64,000 nt of DNA, taken from positions 1-64,000 of the forward strand of contig QBMS01000005.1 in assembly GCA_003249095.1 (NCBI GenBank). Reading direction: 5' to 3'. The notes beneath the pieces are model-generated. The model made no database searches. It saw only the letters and a list, made by a program, of their open reading frames with translations, and was not told the DNA's origin. The translations under genes were made by a program, and so were the position numbers. Each line of letters begins with the position of its first letter. Position 1 is the first letter of the stretch. Shown piece by piece: positions 1 through 9,939 of the stretch. This stretch comes from Snowella sp. (lineage in GTDB: Bacteria; Cyanobacteriota; Cyanobacteriia; Cyanobacteriales; Microcystaceae).

Positions 1-64
1 CTTACTGATCGGTTTTGGGGCTTTTTCTTTGCTTTCCCGATTACCGAAATTTTAGTGAACCAAA

Positions 65-490
65 TTAACGCCCGTAGAATTGCACTAAGGCTTCTTTAGA
101 GGCTTGATTCTTGGTTTTACCCACAACCGCGACGGCTTTAACACAACGGCGATCGCCTTTGAGATCGAACCATTTTGACTCACTATTTTTAGCAAAATTT
201 TTCCGTACAGGTAATTGCTCGGTTTTATTGTTACCGTATCGGATAGAAATTGCGTTAATCTCGGCAGGAGCTTTGAGGACTTTAATTTTCATTGCCGAAA
301 CCGAAGGACGATCGCAGTTATTGGCGATCACTAAATAATCAAAATCCGTCCCAAAGGAAATACGAGTTTGCCCTAATAAACGTTCCCTAGCCGCCAAGGA
401 AATGGAACCCAACGCCGTTAACAGAAATACTGTCGCCAGGGAAAGACTTCCCAAGGATTTTAACGAAAAGACACTAGGTTTAAAATTCAT
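65..490 (-). CDS. Secreted DUF2541-like protein
   Basis: The 141-residue product starts with a hydrophobic signal-like segment (about residues 14-34) that ends near SLAARE, so it is probably exported. The mature part keeps a pattern I associate with DUF2541: LLGQTRISFGTDFDYLVI near the start, a Cys in NNCDRP, and a second Cys in DRRCVKAV. The two cysteines could form a disulfide in the periplasm. No catalytic motif is visible and the function is unknown. It lies 46 bases downstream of ilvE on the same strand, so it could be cotranscribed with it. The family assignment is from memory of the pattern. Confidence 0.65.
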   Translation of the reverse strand: MNFKPSVFSLKSLGSLSLATVFLLTALGSISLAARERLLGQTRISFGTDFDYLVIANNCDRPSVSAMKIKVLKAPAEINAISIRYGNNKTEQLPVRKNFAKNSESKWFDLKGDRRCVKAVAVVGKTKNQASKEALVQFYGR

Positions 491-536
491 TCAGAATATT
501 TTCCCAAAAAAGTTAGTTAGAATAGTTAAAGGTATT

Positions 537-1454
537 CTAATCGAATAAGGGAACCTTGAAAACCCAATCTTGATACTTTGGATCGCGGTTTTCGGTAATA
601 TTTATTAACGTTTCTTTGAGTTTATTCGTAATAGGACGATCAGAGGAAAAAGCAAAGGTTTCGATTCGTTTAACAGGAGTGATTTTAGCCGCAGTTCCAC
701 TTAAGAAAACCTCATCAGCAACCAGTAATTCTGATTTATCAATGGGACGTTGAACGGTGGAAATTCCGAGGTCTTTAGCAATCGTTAGAATACTATCTCG
801 CGTAATGCCTTCTAGAATGTCCTGCTCTGGGCCAGGCGTAATTAATTGCCCTTGACGGATCATGAAAATATTCATCCCCGTTGCTTCACAAACTTTGCCC
901 TGAGAATTCATCAAAATCGCTTCATCAAAACCCGATTCAACCGCTTCCGTTTTCGCTAAGGCAGAAGTAATATAAGCCGCACTAATCTTTCCTCGCAGGG
1001 GAAAACTACGGTCTTCTTGACGATACCAGGAACTGATGCGACAACTCACACCATCGGCGGCAAGATAATCTCCCATCTCCAGTCCATAGACCAAAAAATC
1101 TTTTTCAATATTATGTAAGCGGGGCGCAATCCCTAAACCTGAACTATAAACGAGGGGGCGAATATAAAAAGAAGTAGTCGGTTTATTTTTTTGAATAAAA
1201 TCAACAATCACTTGGTGAATTTTTTCAGCAGAAATTTCGTAATTTAAAAAAGTTGCACTCTGGCTGAGGCGTTGACAATGACGGTCTAGGCGAAAGAGTA
1301 AAATTTGTTGGGGATTTTGGGGATCGGGAATGCCTCGCAGTCCTCCAAAGGCGGCTGTTCCGTAATGTAAAGCATGGGTCGCGACCGAAATAGTGGCTTT
1401 TTCAAAGGGAACAAAGTTGTTTTCAAAATAAGCGATGGGGAGAAATTGGTGCAT
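537..1454 (-). CDS. ilvE: Branched-chain amino acid aminotransferase
   Basis: This is a 305-residue fold type IV PLP enzyme, the usual length for IlvE. It performs the last step of valine, leucine and isoleucine synthesis by transferring an amino group from glutamate to the 2-oxo acid. Visible hallmarks are HALHYGTAAFGGLRG near residue 30, RPLVYSSG, the KISAAYITSALAK segment, EATGMNIF, and DEVFLSGTAAKITPV near the C terminus. The ATG start gives the normal N terminus (MHQFLPIAYFENNFVPF). D-amino acid transaminase and ADC lyase share the fold, but the motif set fits IlvE best. Confidence 0.93.
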   Translation of the reverse strand: MHQFLPIAYFENNFVPFEKATISVATHALHYGTAAFGGLRGIPDPQNPQQILLFRLDRHCQRLSQSATFLNYEISAEKIHQVIVDFIQKNKPTTSFYIRPLVYSSGLGIAPRLHNIEKDFLVYGLEMGDYLAADGVSCRISSWYRQEDRSFPLRGKISAAYITSALAKTEAVESGFDEAILMNSQGKVCEATGMNIFMIRQGQLITPGPEQDILEGITRDSILTIAKDLGISTVQRPIDKSELLVADEVFLSGTAAKITPVKRIETFAFSSDRPITNKLKETLINITENRDPKYQDWVFKVPLFD

Positions 1455-1553
1455 TGCAGAGATTTTAAGATAAATTTATTCAAACAAACTCATCTGCTGA
1501 TTGGGAGAGCAAATGGGAAAAATTCCTTTAGGAATAGGGGTTTTGTAACTGTA

Positions 1554-3335
1554 TTAATTCGATCCGAGCCAACCAACAATGTTTTCAACTTGGCGATCGC
1601 TGGGATTGGGAATGCGAACAACTTCGTAACGACTGGGCTGGGAAATTGCCAATTGAAGCTGGACAGTTTTCAAGACATCCTGATGAAACACAGATAATTC
1701 GATCATATCATTTGCTTGGTAATCTTTGAGTCGTTCAGGTAACTGCTCTGCGGTGACGCGAATACCATCCAGAGCTAATAATTCGTCATCAGGACTAATC
1801 CCAGCGACCTGGGCGGGAGAATTTGCCGCCACAAATTTGATCATGTCTTTACCATTCTCTGACTGCACACGCATCCCTGTATGGGGGATTGGGTTGTCTT
1901 CTGGGACAGCTTGCAATCTCAAGCCAAAGGGTTCGAGATAGTCGTTAAAGGGCAGTTCCTGGGTGGTATGTAGATACTTTTGAAAAAAGTCTGTTAAATC
2001 TCTATCTGCAACGGATTCAATCACTTCCTTCAATTGGTTTTCGGTGAATCCTATCTCGGTTTTGCCAAATTTTTCCCACATCTGACGCATCACATCGTCT
2101 AGCGATCGCTGATTTTCGGTGCGATCGCGAATCAAGAGATCCAATAAGAGCGAGACCAGTTCGCCCTTGAGGTAGTAGGACATCTGGGAATTATCACTAT
2201 TGGCATCACGGCGATAGAGTTTAATCCAGGCATCAAAACTGGATTCTGCTAAGGGTTGAACCATTCTTCCTGGTGTAACCAAAAAACGAGTAATTTCTTT
2301 ACCTAAATTATCTAGAAAAATCTTACTATTATAAAGTCCAGCTCGCAAGGGAATCAGTAAATCATAATAGCTCGTTGTACCCTCAGAAAACCACAGGGAA
2401 GGCGTATAATTTTCTTGCTCATAATCAAACTTTTCTAAGGCTTGAGGACGAATTCTTTTCACATTCCACAGATGAAAAAATTCATGGGCAACTAATTGAA
2501 TAAAACGATTATATTTTTCAGGATCTCGAAAACCAAAGCGCGAATAATTCAAAGTACAAGAATTCTTATGCTCTAATCCACCAAAACCATTATTGGATAA
2601 ATGCAATAAAAAAGAATAGTTTTCGTAGGGCAATCCACCGTAGAGATCCGCTTCTACTTCAATAATTTTTTCCATATCTCTAATCACTTTTTCGGCATCA
2701 ATATTTCCTTCTCCCCAAATCGCCAATTGATGATTCTTTTTTCGGACTTGAAATTCATAACACGGGTGAGTTCCTACTTCGACAGGACTATCGACCAAGG
2801 TATCAAAGTCAGGAACTAAAAAAGTATTCTTTTTGCCTTCTAAGGATCGTAAGGGCGTTGTTACTTTCCAGTTAGCTTGGGGAGGAATGATTTCTAAAAT
2901 AGAGGGTGAAGATTCCAAGCCAGGAATATATAAAAATAGGGCTGCTCCGTTAAAGTAACCATGAGAATCATCTAAATGATTAGTTCTAACGGACAATTCA
3001 TGGGCATAAACTCGATAGAAAATGGTGATATTTGTTGCGTCTTCCGTTTCAATTTGCCAATGATTCTTACTACTTTTTTCAAAAATCAACCTAGCCTTAG
3101 TGTGGCTATTCTGGGGGATAAAATCTTGAAGATTGCGAGAATATTCCCTCACTAAATAGGAACCAGGTGTCCAGACAGGCATTTTTAGATTAAGTTGCCT
3201 CTCTTGCCAATGCTCAATGGTTAAGGTGACTTCAAAAAGGTGGGAAGTCGGTTGAGGCATGGAAACTTGATAAACAATCCTGGGAAGAGTTGAATCTAGG
3301 GATGAAGATTGGGGAACGGTTTGAGAAAGTAACAT
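1554..3335 (-). CDS. M61-family metallopeptidase with PDZ domain
   Basis: This 593-residue protein has the layout of M61 glycyl-aminopeptidase-like enzymes: an N-terminal beta-rich domain, a thermolysin-like catalytic domain with GGLEH (about 252-256) and the zinc motif HEFFH (about 284-288), and a C-terminal PDZ domain (about 480-565). The second half of the catalytic domain contains LWFSEGTTSYY, which supplies the third zinc ligand (Glu). No clear signal peptide is seen, so it may be cytoplasmic. Family members cleave N-terminal Gly or Ala in test substrates. The natural substrate here is unknown. It is probably a single-gene transcript. Confidence 0.9.
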   Translation of the reverse strand: MLLSQTVPQSSSLDSTLPRIVYQVSMPQPTSHLFEVTLTIEHWQERQLNLKMPVWTPGSYLVREYSRNLQDFIPQNSHTKARLIFEKSSKNHWQIETEDATNITIFYRVYAHELSVRTNHLDDSHGYFNGAALFLYIPGLESSPSILEIIPPQANWKVTTPLRSLEGKKNTFLVPDFDTLVDSPVEVGTHPCYEFQVRKKNHQLAIWGEGNIDAEKVIRDMEKIIEVEADLYGGLPYENYSFLLHLSNNGFGGLEHKNSCTLNYSRFGFRDPEKYNRFIQLVAHEFFHLWNVKRIRPQALEKFDYEQENYTPSLWFSEGTTSYYDLLIPLRAGLYNSKIFLDNLGKEITRFLVTPGRMVQPLAESSFDAWIKLYRRDANSDNSQMSYYLKGELVSLLLDLLIRDRTENQRSLDDVMRQMWEKFGKTEIGFTENQLKEVIESVADRDLTDFFQKYLHTTQELPFNDYLEPFGLRLQAVPEDNPIPHTGMRVQSENGKDMIKFVAANSPAQVAGISPDDELLALDGIRVTAEQLPERLKDYQANDMIELSVFHQDVLKTVQLQLAISQPSRYEVVRIPNPSDRQVENIVGWLGSN

Positions 3336-3450
3336 ACTGCTGAGATCGAAGAGTGAGAGGGGACAGTTTATTATATTTTTTTGATTGGTTTATCTCTAAA
3401 ATGATGATGATCAATTCGGTAAAATTGATATCAAAAATAAGCCTAAAATT

Positions 3451-4140
3451 TTATAATTGTTTAGAAAAATGCTGTAATTGCTTTAAGCTCGGTAAGCTCA
3501 AGGTCTGATTATTAGTATCAATTTCGATCAAATGATTTTTACGCAGTTTTTCTAGCATGGTTTCGATCGCGATCGCATCCACACCGATCATCGTGGCCAA
3601 ACACTGAGTCGGAACCTTCAAAATTTCGATCCCTTTATCCGTCGTTTTGCCATAGCGTTTGCCCAAATCCATCAGGGTTTTAATTAAGATTCGTTCGGTG
3701 GACTGAGAAGAAGACTTTAAACGGCGATAGAGATGGCGGACTCTTTGGATCGTCAGTTGGAGCATTCGATGTTGCAATTGGGGATCTTTGAACAACATCT
3801 GCAAAAATCGCTGGGCTGAAATTTTGAGTAACTGAACATCAGAAAGGGAAATTACCCTGGTAAGGGGAGGAAAATCATCTAAAACTGCTATTTCCCCAAA
3901 ATAATCTCCTTCCGCCAGAATATCCAACGTTATTTCCTGATCACGGGACAAAGCACAAATATTCACCCAACCTGAAACAATAAAAATAACGTCCTTTCCC
4001 CAATCTTCTTTACTCACCAAAAGACTGTTGGGAGGATAATTTTGCTTTTCCGAAACAGAAAGGAACCATTCAATTGTCTCAGGGGTGGCCGTGTTGAAGA
4101 GGGGAAATAGTTCACTAACAGAGTCGGATTCCATTATCAA
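3451..4140 (-). CDS. Crp/Fnr-family transcription regulator
   Basis: The 229-residue protein has an N-terminal cyclic-nucleotide-binding beta roll (about 15-130) with GDYFGEIAVLDDFPPLTRV, which resembles the phosphate-binding cassette, including the Arg. A long dimer helix (about 130-150) and a C-terminal winged helix (about 150-225) containing VPTQCLATMIGVDAIAIETML follow. It should act as a dimeric DNA-binding regulator. The ligand is uncertain because the cassette only partly matches true cAMP binders. It is divergent from the sigma factor gene downstream, across a long intergenic region. Confidence 0.85.
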   Translation of the reverse strand: MIMESDSVSELFPLFNTATPETIEWFLSVSEKQNYPPNSLLVSKEDWGKDVIFIVSGWVNICALSRDQEITLDILAEGDYFGEIAVLDDFPPLTRVISLSDVQLLKISAQRFLQMLFKDPQLQHRMLQLTIQRVRHLYRRLKSSSQSTERILIKTLMDLGKRYGKTTDKGIEILKVPTQCLATMIGVDAIAIETMLEKLRKNHLIEIDTNNQTLSLPSLKQLQHFSKQL

Positions 4141-4722
4141 TAGGGATTTAATATTAGATGACGAATCAGGAAAAGCTAGGGGTTATTTATCTTTACATTC
4201 TGTTTGCGCCCCTGTCAACGGGAAGCCAGGAGTTGATTTGTCCCAATGGGGTTTCTTTTTCGGATCTGTGATTTGAGAGCCATCATGAGCATTAACCCAT
4301 TGACAAGTAAGATTACTCTGACAGCGTCCCGACTCCTCTGGGATGAAAGCAGAAAATTTCTACAAAATATCAGCTTATTTTAGATATTATTTCTTTTTTT
4401 TATCTATTTTCGACGTATAAAGAAAGAATTCTCTTCCTCAAAAGAACTCATGCCATTGTACTTAAATTCTTAGAATTCTGTTCTGAAGTTTACAAAACTT
4501 AAAGATTTGTATAGTATTATGAAGGAACACAGCACAAATGATTTTATTCTAGGTAAGCAGTTCAGAAATCTTAACTTTTTCCTTTAACGGCTTTTCTATC
4601 CTGATTTCCTTTCTAATCAACCTTTTTGGGTGTTTATCTGAAGTTTATCTTCATTATTTACGCCTTAAACACTTTTCTTCCCGTTTCTTTTTCAGATCAA
4701 CTTTAATTCTTGAATTTTCGAC
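4141..4722. other. Long intergenic region between crp-like and sigma genes
   Basis: This 582-base gap separates two divergent regulators. It is AT-rich, with poly-T/A tracts at 4370-4400 and 4660-4690. A plausible but unproven sigma-70-type promoter lies around 4493-4520 (TTTACA, then TAGTAT about 17 bases on). The part nearest the crp-like gene holds a 59-codon open frame on the minus strand without a start codon (4183-4359), described under findings. The long leader before the sigma gene may carry regulation, but no known riboswitch is recognised. Confidence 0.4.
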
Positions 4723-5679
4723 ATGAAGACTGCGACAAGTACCCCCGATCCAGTTCGCGCCTATTTGCGAGAAATTGGCCGTGTTCCTCTTTTAACCCAC
4801 GAAGAGGAAATTATCCACGCTAAGCGCATTCAACGCTCCGTCGTTTTGGTTGAACTACAAGAATCTCTTACCGCCCAACTGGGTCAGGAACCTACGGAAG
4901 CACAATGGGCTGAAGCGGCGGATCTTTCTGTGGCTGAGTTAAAAAATGCGATCGCGGCGGGAGAAGTGTCGAAACGAAAAATGGTCGAAGCCAATCTCCG
5001 TCTGGTAGTGTCCGTTGCCAAAAAATATCTCAAGCGTAATCTGGATTTGTTGGACTTGATCCAGGAAGGAACCATTGGAATGCAACGCGGCGTGGAAAAA
5101 TTTGACCCCACGAAGGGTTATAGGTTCTCGACCTATGCCTATTGGTGGATTCGTCAAGCCATCACTAGGGCGATCGCTGAAAAAAGCCGTACCATTCGTT
5201 TACCAATTCATATTACTGAAAAGCTCAATAAAATTAAAAAAGCCCAGCGTCAACTCTCCCAGGAAAAAGGACGCTCCGCCACCATTGCAGAATTAGCGCA
5301 AGAATTAGAAACAACTCCCAAACAAGTGCGGGAATATTTGGAACGCGCCCGTCATCCTTTATCTTTAGATCTGAAAGTTGGCGACAATCAGGATACCGAA
5401 TTGGGGGAACTGCTAGAAGATTCGGGGCCTCAACCAGAGGACTTTGCCACCCACGCCTCGCTTCAGATCGATCTAGACAACTTAATGGAGGAACTGTCTC
5501 CCCAGCAACGGGAAGTGATTGGACTGCGGTTTGGTCTGACTGACGGCCAACCCATGACCCTCGCTAAAATTGGCACGATTTTAAACATTAGCCGCGAAAG
5601 AGTTCGTCAAATTGAACGGGAAGCCCTGACCAAACTTCGTAAGCGCAAAGCCTCTATTCGTGAATATCTCGCTAGTTAG
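4723..5679 (+). CDS. Group 2 RNA polymerase sigma factor (SigD-like)
   Basis: The 318-residue protein is a sigma-70 factor without region 1.1. It starts at region 1.2 ([21 protein letters not shown]). Region 2 is intact, with [31 protein letters not shown] and the -10 recognition helix [17 protein letters not shown]. Region 3 follows, and region 4 ends with the helix-turn-helix [18 protein letters not shown]. Cyanobacteria have several non-essential group 2 factors for stress, light and carbon/nitrogen shifts. The length and ending fit SigD best, but SigB and SigC relatives cannot be excluded. Confidence 0.92.
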   Translation: MKTATSTPDPVRAYLREIGRVPLLTHEEEIIHAKRIQRSVVLVELQESLTAQLGQEPTEAQWAEAADLSVAELKNAIAAGEVSKRKMVEANLRLVVSVAKKYLKRNLDLLDLIQEGTIGMQRGVEKFDPTKGYRFSTYAYWWIRQAITRAIAEKSRTIRLPIHITEKLNKIKKAQRQLSQEKGRSATIAELAQELETTPKQVREYLERARHPLSLDLKVGDNQDTELGELLEDSGPQPEDFATHASLQIDLDNLMEELSPQQREVIGLRFGLTDGQPMTLAKIGTILNISRERVRQIEREALTKLRKRKASIREYLAS

Positions 5680-5810
5680 ACCGCGATCGCCTTTTCCTTC
5701 TAGATTTTGATGATCTGGAGGAAATTTTCATACAGCTTTGTATAAGTTATTTTTGGTAAAATCAACTATAATGATTATGGTAGAAAAAACTATAATTCCC
5801 TCAGGAGTCT

Positions 5811-6791
5811 GTGAATAGAATGTTCACCACGATCCGACCGACGACCCAACCCGCGAAAGAAGCTATCCCTGATGACCTTTTTGCGGCTATTAATGATTTA
5901 AAAAAAGAATTAAATGCAGTTATCTTGGCCCATTACTATCAAAATAATGATATTCAAGATATTGCGGATTATTTAGGGGATTCCCTCGGCTTATCTCAAC
6001 AAGCAGCCCAAACCGATGCGGATGTGATTGTCTTTGCGGGGGTCAATTTTATGGCAGAAACCGCTAAGATATTAAACCCCCATAAATTGGTCTTACTGCC
6101 CGATTTGGATGCGGGTTGCTCCTTGGCCGATAGTTGTCCTCCTGATCAATTTGCCAAATTTAAAGCACTTTATCCCGACCATTTGGTAATTTCCTATATT
6201 AATTGCACGGCGGAAATTAAGGCCATGAGCGATATTATTTGTACTAGCTCTAATGCCGTTAAAATTGTTAATCAAATCCCGCAAGATCAACCCATTATTT
6301 TTGCCCCCGATCGCAATTTAGGGCGTTATGTGATGGAGAAAACGGGACGAAAAATGGTGCTGTGGGAAGGCAGTTGTATTGTCCACGAAACTTTTTCTGA
6401 ACGTAAAATGATTGACCTAAAAATGGCAAATCCTGAAGCAGAAATCATTGCTCATCCTGAATGTGAAGAGCCTGTGCTGCGTCATGCGAGTTTTATTGGT
6501 TCAACAACTGCCTTATTAAAATATACTCAACAAAGTAATCATCAAGCCTTCATTGTGGCGACAGAACCAGGGATTATTCATCAGATGGAAAAAGCATCTC
6601 CCCACAAGCTTTTTATTCCCGCCCCTGCCATCAAAGAAAATTGCGCCTGTAATGAATGTCCCTATATGCGTTTAAATACTTTAGAAAAACTTTATTTATG
6701 TATGAAAAATAAAAGTCCCGAATTAACGTTACCCGAAAAAACGCGACAAGCAGCTTTAATCCCCATGCAAAGAATGTTAGCCATGTCCTAG
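5811..6791 (+). CDS. nadA: Quinolinate synthase
   Basis: NadA is a [4Fe-4S] enzyme that condenses iminoaspartate with dihydroxyacetone phosphate to quinolinate in de novo NAD synthesis. At 326 residues it has normal length and shows [20 protein letters not shown], the Cys in [11 protein letters not shown], the Cys near WEGSCIVHE, and the C-terminal cluster motif [11 protein letters not shown]. The first codon shown is GTG at 5811, only 3 bases after AGGAG (5803-5807). The in-frame ATG at 5820 (MFTTIRP) is 12 bases away, so the true start could be either. Confidence 0.95.
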   Translation: MNRMFTTIRPTTQPAKEAIPDDLFAAINDLKKELNAVILAHYYQNNDIQDIADYLGDSLGLSQQAAQTDADVIVFAGVNFMAETAKILNPHKLVLLPDLDAGCSLADSCPPDQFAKFKALYPDHLVISYINCTAEIKAMSDIICTSSNAVKIVNQIPQDQPIIFAPDRNLGRYVMEKTGRKMVLWEGSCIVHETFSERKMIDLKMANPEAEIIAHPECEEPVLRHASFIGSTTALLKYTQQSNHQAFIVATEPGIIHQMEKASPHKLFIPAPAIKENCACNECPYMRLNTLEKLYLCMKNKSPELTLPEKTRQAALIPMQRMLAMS

Positions 6792-6865
6792 TATTTAACC
6801 CTGGGAGTGAATCAAACAACAATGGGAGAAGTAAGCTAGTTATCTCAAGTCCATTTCAATTCAAT

Positions 6866-6897
6866 CACTCCCCTTTGCGGGGTAGTCGTCTTTTTTA
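6866..6897 (+). terminator. Possible intrinsic terminator after nadA
   Basis: ACTCCCC (6867-6873) can pair with GGGGTAGT (6879-6886) with one bulge, and a run of T follows at 6890-6896. It lies 75 bases after the nadA stop codon and before the next gene, which fits termination of nadA. Confidence 0.5.
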
Positions 6898-7012
6898 TTT
6901 GGGTTACCCCTTTTTCTGAATTCCAAGCTGTAGACATCTCCCTGTATAATGAATTAAATCTCCTTGGTCTTTTAATTTTGCTGTCTCGTACTGGATTTTC
7001 AAGATTATAGCT

Positions 7013-7339
7013 ATGACAGTTCAACCGATTCTTCCTATTACCTTGCCCCCTGTCCAGGACTATGCTCAAGAAGGAGAATGGTTGCAAAAGGCTTTACAAA
7101 ATTGGCTGGATGAAGAATTTATACCCGAAGCGGTGAATGCCACGATCGCCCAGCGTGCAACCCAAATTTTTGTTCGTCAACGCCTAGAGGGAGAAAATGA
7201 TCTGGGATCATTGGTGATTGCGATTGTGACGGAAATGCAGTCCTTTGATTTTCGAGAAAGTTTTTTTAGTGAATTTGCGATCGCGAATGCAGTTAGTGAT
7301 TTAGTGCTGAGTAGCTTAGGTTTCATGAATATTCCCTAA
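7013..7339 (+). CDS. Conserved hypothetical protein, 108 aa
   Basis: This small acidic protein has no signal peptide, membrane segment or catalytic motif that I recognise. It is likely all-helical (GEWLQKALQNWLDEEF, then a long helical middle and a C-terminal FAIANAVSDLVLSSLGF). The regular ATG start, HIP1 sites within it and isolation between nadA and the RND adaptor suggest an ordinary chromosomal cyanobacterial gene. Function unknown. Confidence 0.7.
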   Translation: MTVQPILPITLPPVQDYAQEGEWLQKALQNWLDEEFIPEAVNATIAQRATQIFVRQRLEGENDLGSLVIAIVTEMQSFDFRESFFSEFAIANAVSDLVLSSLGFMNIP

Positions 7340-7588
7340 GCGTTTAAAATCAACTCAAAAATCCATCATTTCTTAGTTAATATTGTCAGGTGTTGTCGGG
7401 AGCAAACGTCCTGCTTTTTCTTGGCAGAAAATTTATTCAGCCATCACAATCTAGCAAAGATAATCCTTTTGATAGATGCTCCTTCATGAAAAAACTTTTT
7501 CCCATCACCTATACTAAGAAATATTAAGAAATAAATTAAACACCAAAATATCCAAATTATTTTCATTATTATTTCTCATTTTATCAAC

Positions 7589-9172
7589 ATGGCTGACCCT
7601 CAATTGTCTGGAACTCCTTTAGTTAGTGAAAAAGAAATAATAGAAGAAAAACCGAATACTTTGCCCACAGAGCCTCTTCCAAAGCTGAAAGCCATTCCCA
7701 ACAACCTATGGCAAGGAATTTTTGGGCTAGTTGTCCTAGTTGCGTTGGGAGGATTCGGCCTCAATTGGTGGATAGGCCAACAGAAAGACCAACAAGCCCC
7801 TAAGCAAGCGATGGCGGCAGGCCCCCAAGCCATTCCCGTTAAATTACAAACGGCGACTTTAAGCACTATTGAAAATGCCTCAGAACTCGTCGGAACCCTA
7901 GAAGCAAGCCGTGCGGCGGAAATATCCTCGGAAATAGACGGTAGAATTAGCGAAATTCTCGTTAAAGAAGGGGATTTGCTGACCCAGGGGCAAGTGATCA
8001 TGCGCCTAGACACCGATACCCTGCAAACTGAACTTTTGCAGGCACGGGCGGCCCTTGCGAGGGATCAGGCTGCGTTAGCCGAACTAGAGGCGGGTTCTCG
8101 TTCCGAGGATATTGCCGAAGCTCAAGCCACTCTCAGACAGGCCCAGAGCCAATTAGCCAATGTTCAGGGGGGAGCGAGTCCCGAAGAAATTGCCCAGGCC
8201 CAGGCTCAGTTGAATTCTGCTAAAGCCGAGGCTGATTTGACGAAACAACGGGTGCAACGTTATTCGAGCTTAAAAGATGAAGGAGTGATTGCCCTGGATG
8301 CCTACGAACAGCGTCTTAAGGAACAAAAACAGGCGATCGCAGATGTGCAGGCGGCCCAACGGCGATTATCCCAACTCCGTAAGGGCAGGGGATCGGATAT
8401 GGATCGCATCCAGGCAGAAGTAGAAGAAAAACGCCAAAATTTAAACCGATTAAAAAATGGAGCGCGTCCTGAAAATATTGCCCAGGCAAAAGCCCAGGTT
8501 GCCGAATCCCAGGCAAAGGTGCGAACTGTTGAAGTGCAAATTCAAAAGAGTCAAATCAAATCTCCCTTTACGGGCATTGTCGGCTATATTCCCACCAAGG
8601 TCGGCAATTATGTCAAAGCAGGCGATCCCTTAACCACGATTACGGAAAATAAAGCCCTAGAAATTAATCTATCCGTTCCCCTAGACCAAGCCCCCCAGTT
8701 ACGGTTAGGGCTACCCGTGCAAATTCTGGATAGTCAAGGAAAAGCTATTGCCAGGGGAAATATTAGTTTTATTTCGCCCAATGTTACGACCAATGCCCAG
8801 AGCGTCCTAGTCCGAGCCAGTTTTAACAATATCGGTCGAGAACTGCTTAATCGTCAGTTAGTCCCTGCCAAGATTATTTGGAATGAAGGATCTGGCATAT
8901 TAATTCCTGCTACTGCCATTTCTCGTATTGGCTCAGAAACTTTTGTTTTTGTGGCCGAATCTGCACCTGATCCGAAAACTAAAAAATCCCAACTCGTTGC
9001 TAAAAAACAAGCGATTACCTTAGGCAATATGCAGGGAAATAATTATCAAGTGCGATCGGGTTTAAACGCAGGAGAAAAGTTTGTCACCGCAGGATCAATG
9101 AATTTACAAGAAGGAATGCCCGTGATGGATGTGAATCAAATGCCTACTCAAATGCCAGGCTCAAAACCATAA
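7589..9172 (+). CDS. RND efflux periplasmic adaptor (HlyD/AcrA family)
   Basis: The 527-residue protein has an N-terminal cytoplasmic tail, one membrane anchor (about residues 42-66), and then the adaptor fold. The first half-lipoyl segment reads LEASRAAEISSEIDGRISEILVKEGD. An extended coiled-coil hairpin (about 145-310) follows, with repeated motifs SEDIAEAQA, PEEIAQAQA and PENIAQAKA. The second lipoyl half is SPFTGIVGYIPTKVGNYVKAG. Beta-barrel and membrane-proximal domains complete it. It should bridge the inner-membrane RND pump to an outer-membrane channel. The likely partner pump starts at 9940. No outer-membrane factor is encoded here. Confidence 0.92.
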   Translation: MADPQLSGTPLVSEKEIIEEKPNTLPTEPLPKLKAIPNNLWQGIFGLVVLVALGGFGLNWWIGQQKDQQAPKQAMAAGPQAIPVKLQTATLSTIENASELVGTLEASRAAEISSEIDGRISEILVKEGDLLTQGQVIMRLDTDTLQTELLQARAALARDQAALAELEAGSRSEDIAEAQATLRQAQSQLANVQGGASPEEIAQAQAQLNSAKAEADLTKQRVQRYSSLKDEGVIALDAYEQRLKEQKQAIADVQAAQRRLSQLRKGRGSDMDRIQAEVEEKRQNLNRLKNGARPENIAQAKAQVAESQAKVRTVEVQIQKSQIKSPFTGIVGYIPTKVGNYVKAGDPLTTITENKALEINLSVPLDQAPQLRLGLPVQILDSQGKAIARGNISFISPNVTTNAQSVLVRASFNNIGRELLNRQLVPAKIIWNEGSGILIPATAISRIGSETFVFVAESAPDPKTKKSQLVAKKQAITLGNMQGNNYQVRSGLNAGEKFVTAGSMNLQEGMPVMDVNQMPTQMPGSKP

Positions 9173-9194
9173 TTTTAAATTGGGGTTAATTCAG

Positions 9195-9680
9195 ATGACA
9201 TCATTAATTAAACAACCAGAAAAGCTGTATGATCAGGATTTTCAAGAATGGATTCAAAAGACGATTGAACATCTCCAGAAATCGGAATTTGAGCAATTGG
9301 ATCGGGAACATTTGATTGAGGAGTTACAAGACTTGGGTAGATCGGAAAAACGTTCTTTAGAAAGTAATTTAATGATTCTACTAGCTCACTTACTCAAATT
9401 AAAGGTTCAAAAAAATGCCCCTGAAATGATGCAACAAAGTTGGTTAGATTCAGTGGATGAACATCGAAAGCGTGTTCAAAAAAGTTTACGGGAAACACCT
9501 TCTCTCAAAGCGTTTTTACCTAGTGCTATTGAATCTGCCTATCCCGATGCCTATCAATTAGCCATTAAGGAAGGAAAACGCGCTAAATTTGGAGTCAGTA
9601 TTCCTAAAGAAATCGATTATCCTTTAACCTGTCCATTTTCAATAGCAGAAATTCTAGATGAGGATTTTTATGGTTTATAA
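9195..9680 (+). CDS. DUF29-family protein
   Basis: The 161-residue product (from ATG 9195; an in-frame TTG lies at 9180) shows the DUF29 pattern: LYDQDFQEWIQKTIEHLQ, FEQLDREHLIEELQDLGRSEKRSLESNL, LLAHLLKLKVQ, and the C-terminal FPxxCPFS-like ending LTCPFSIAEILDEDF. These soluble helical proteins are multi-copy in cyanobacteria and have no assigned activity. It sits between the RND adaptor and pump genes on the same strand, though nothing links it to efflux. It may be a lineage-specific insertion into that operon. Confidence 0.88.
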   Translation: MTSLIKQPEKLYDQDFQEWIQKTIEHLQKSEFEQLDREHLIEELQDLGRSEKRSLESNLMILLAHLLKLKVQKNAPEMMQQSWLDSVDEHRKRVQKSLRETPSLKAFLPSAIESAYPDAYQLAIKEGKRAKFGVSIPKEIDYPLTCPFSIAEILDEDFYGL

Positions 9681-9739
9681 TTTTTGGACTTACCATATTT
9701 GGCAACCTCAGAATTCTGAAATTATCCGTAGGAACATAA

Positions 9740-9844
9740 ATAAGCTGTTCGTAGTTGAATATTTATAGAGGCAAGGGGCTTAAGCCCCTTGTTAAAAGGT
9801 ATCAGGTATTTGCAATAGTGCAATTTAGATTCGTCACAGCTTAT
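9740..9844. repeat. MITE-like element, copy A
   Basis: This 105-bp segment is bounded by imperfect inverted ends (ATAAGCTG at the left, CAGCTTAT at the right). It has a perfect 20-base palindrome in the centre, CAAGGGGCTTAAGCCCCTTG (about 9772-9791). A second copy with the same ends and centre lies at 16221-16324. There is no coding capacity. The layout suggests a miniature inverted-repeat element mobilised in trans. It sits between the DUF29 gene and the RND pump gene. Confidence 0.7.
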
Positions 9845-9939
9845 ATGATGTCCTCAATCATATCCCTAGAATGTTATTTGATTGATATTGAACTTTTTAA
9901 TAATAAGTATTAGAACCGTAAAAATATAGGCAATATTAA

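Noticed and set aside
6841..6897. Possible CRISPR-like repeat near 6850
   Set aside because: Only one short hairpin is seen. There is no periodic repeat or spacer pattern, so it reads as a terminator.
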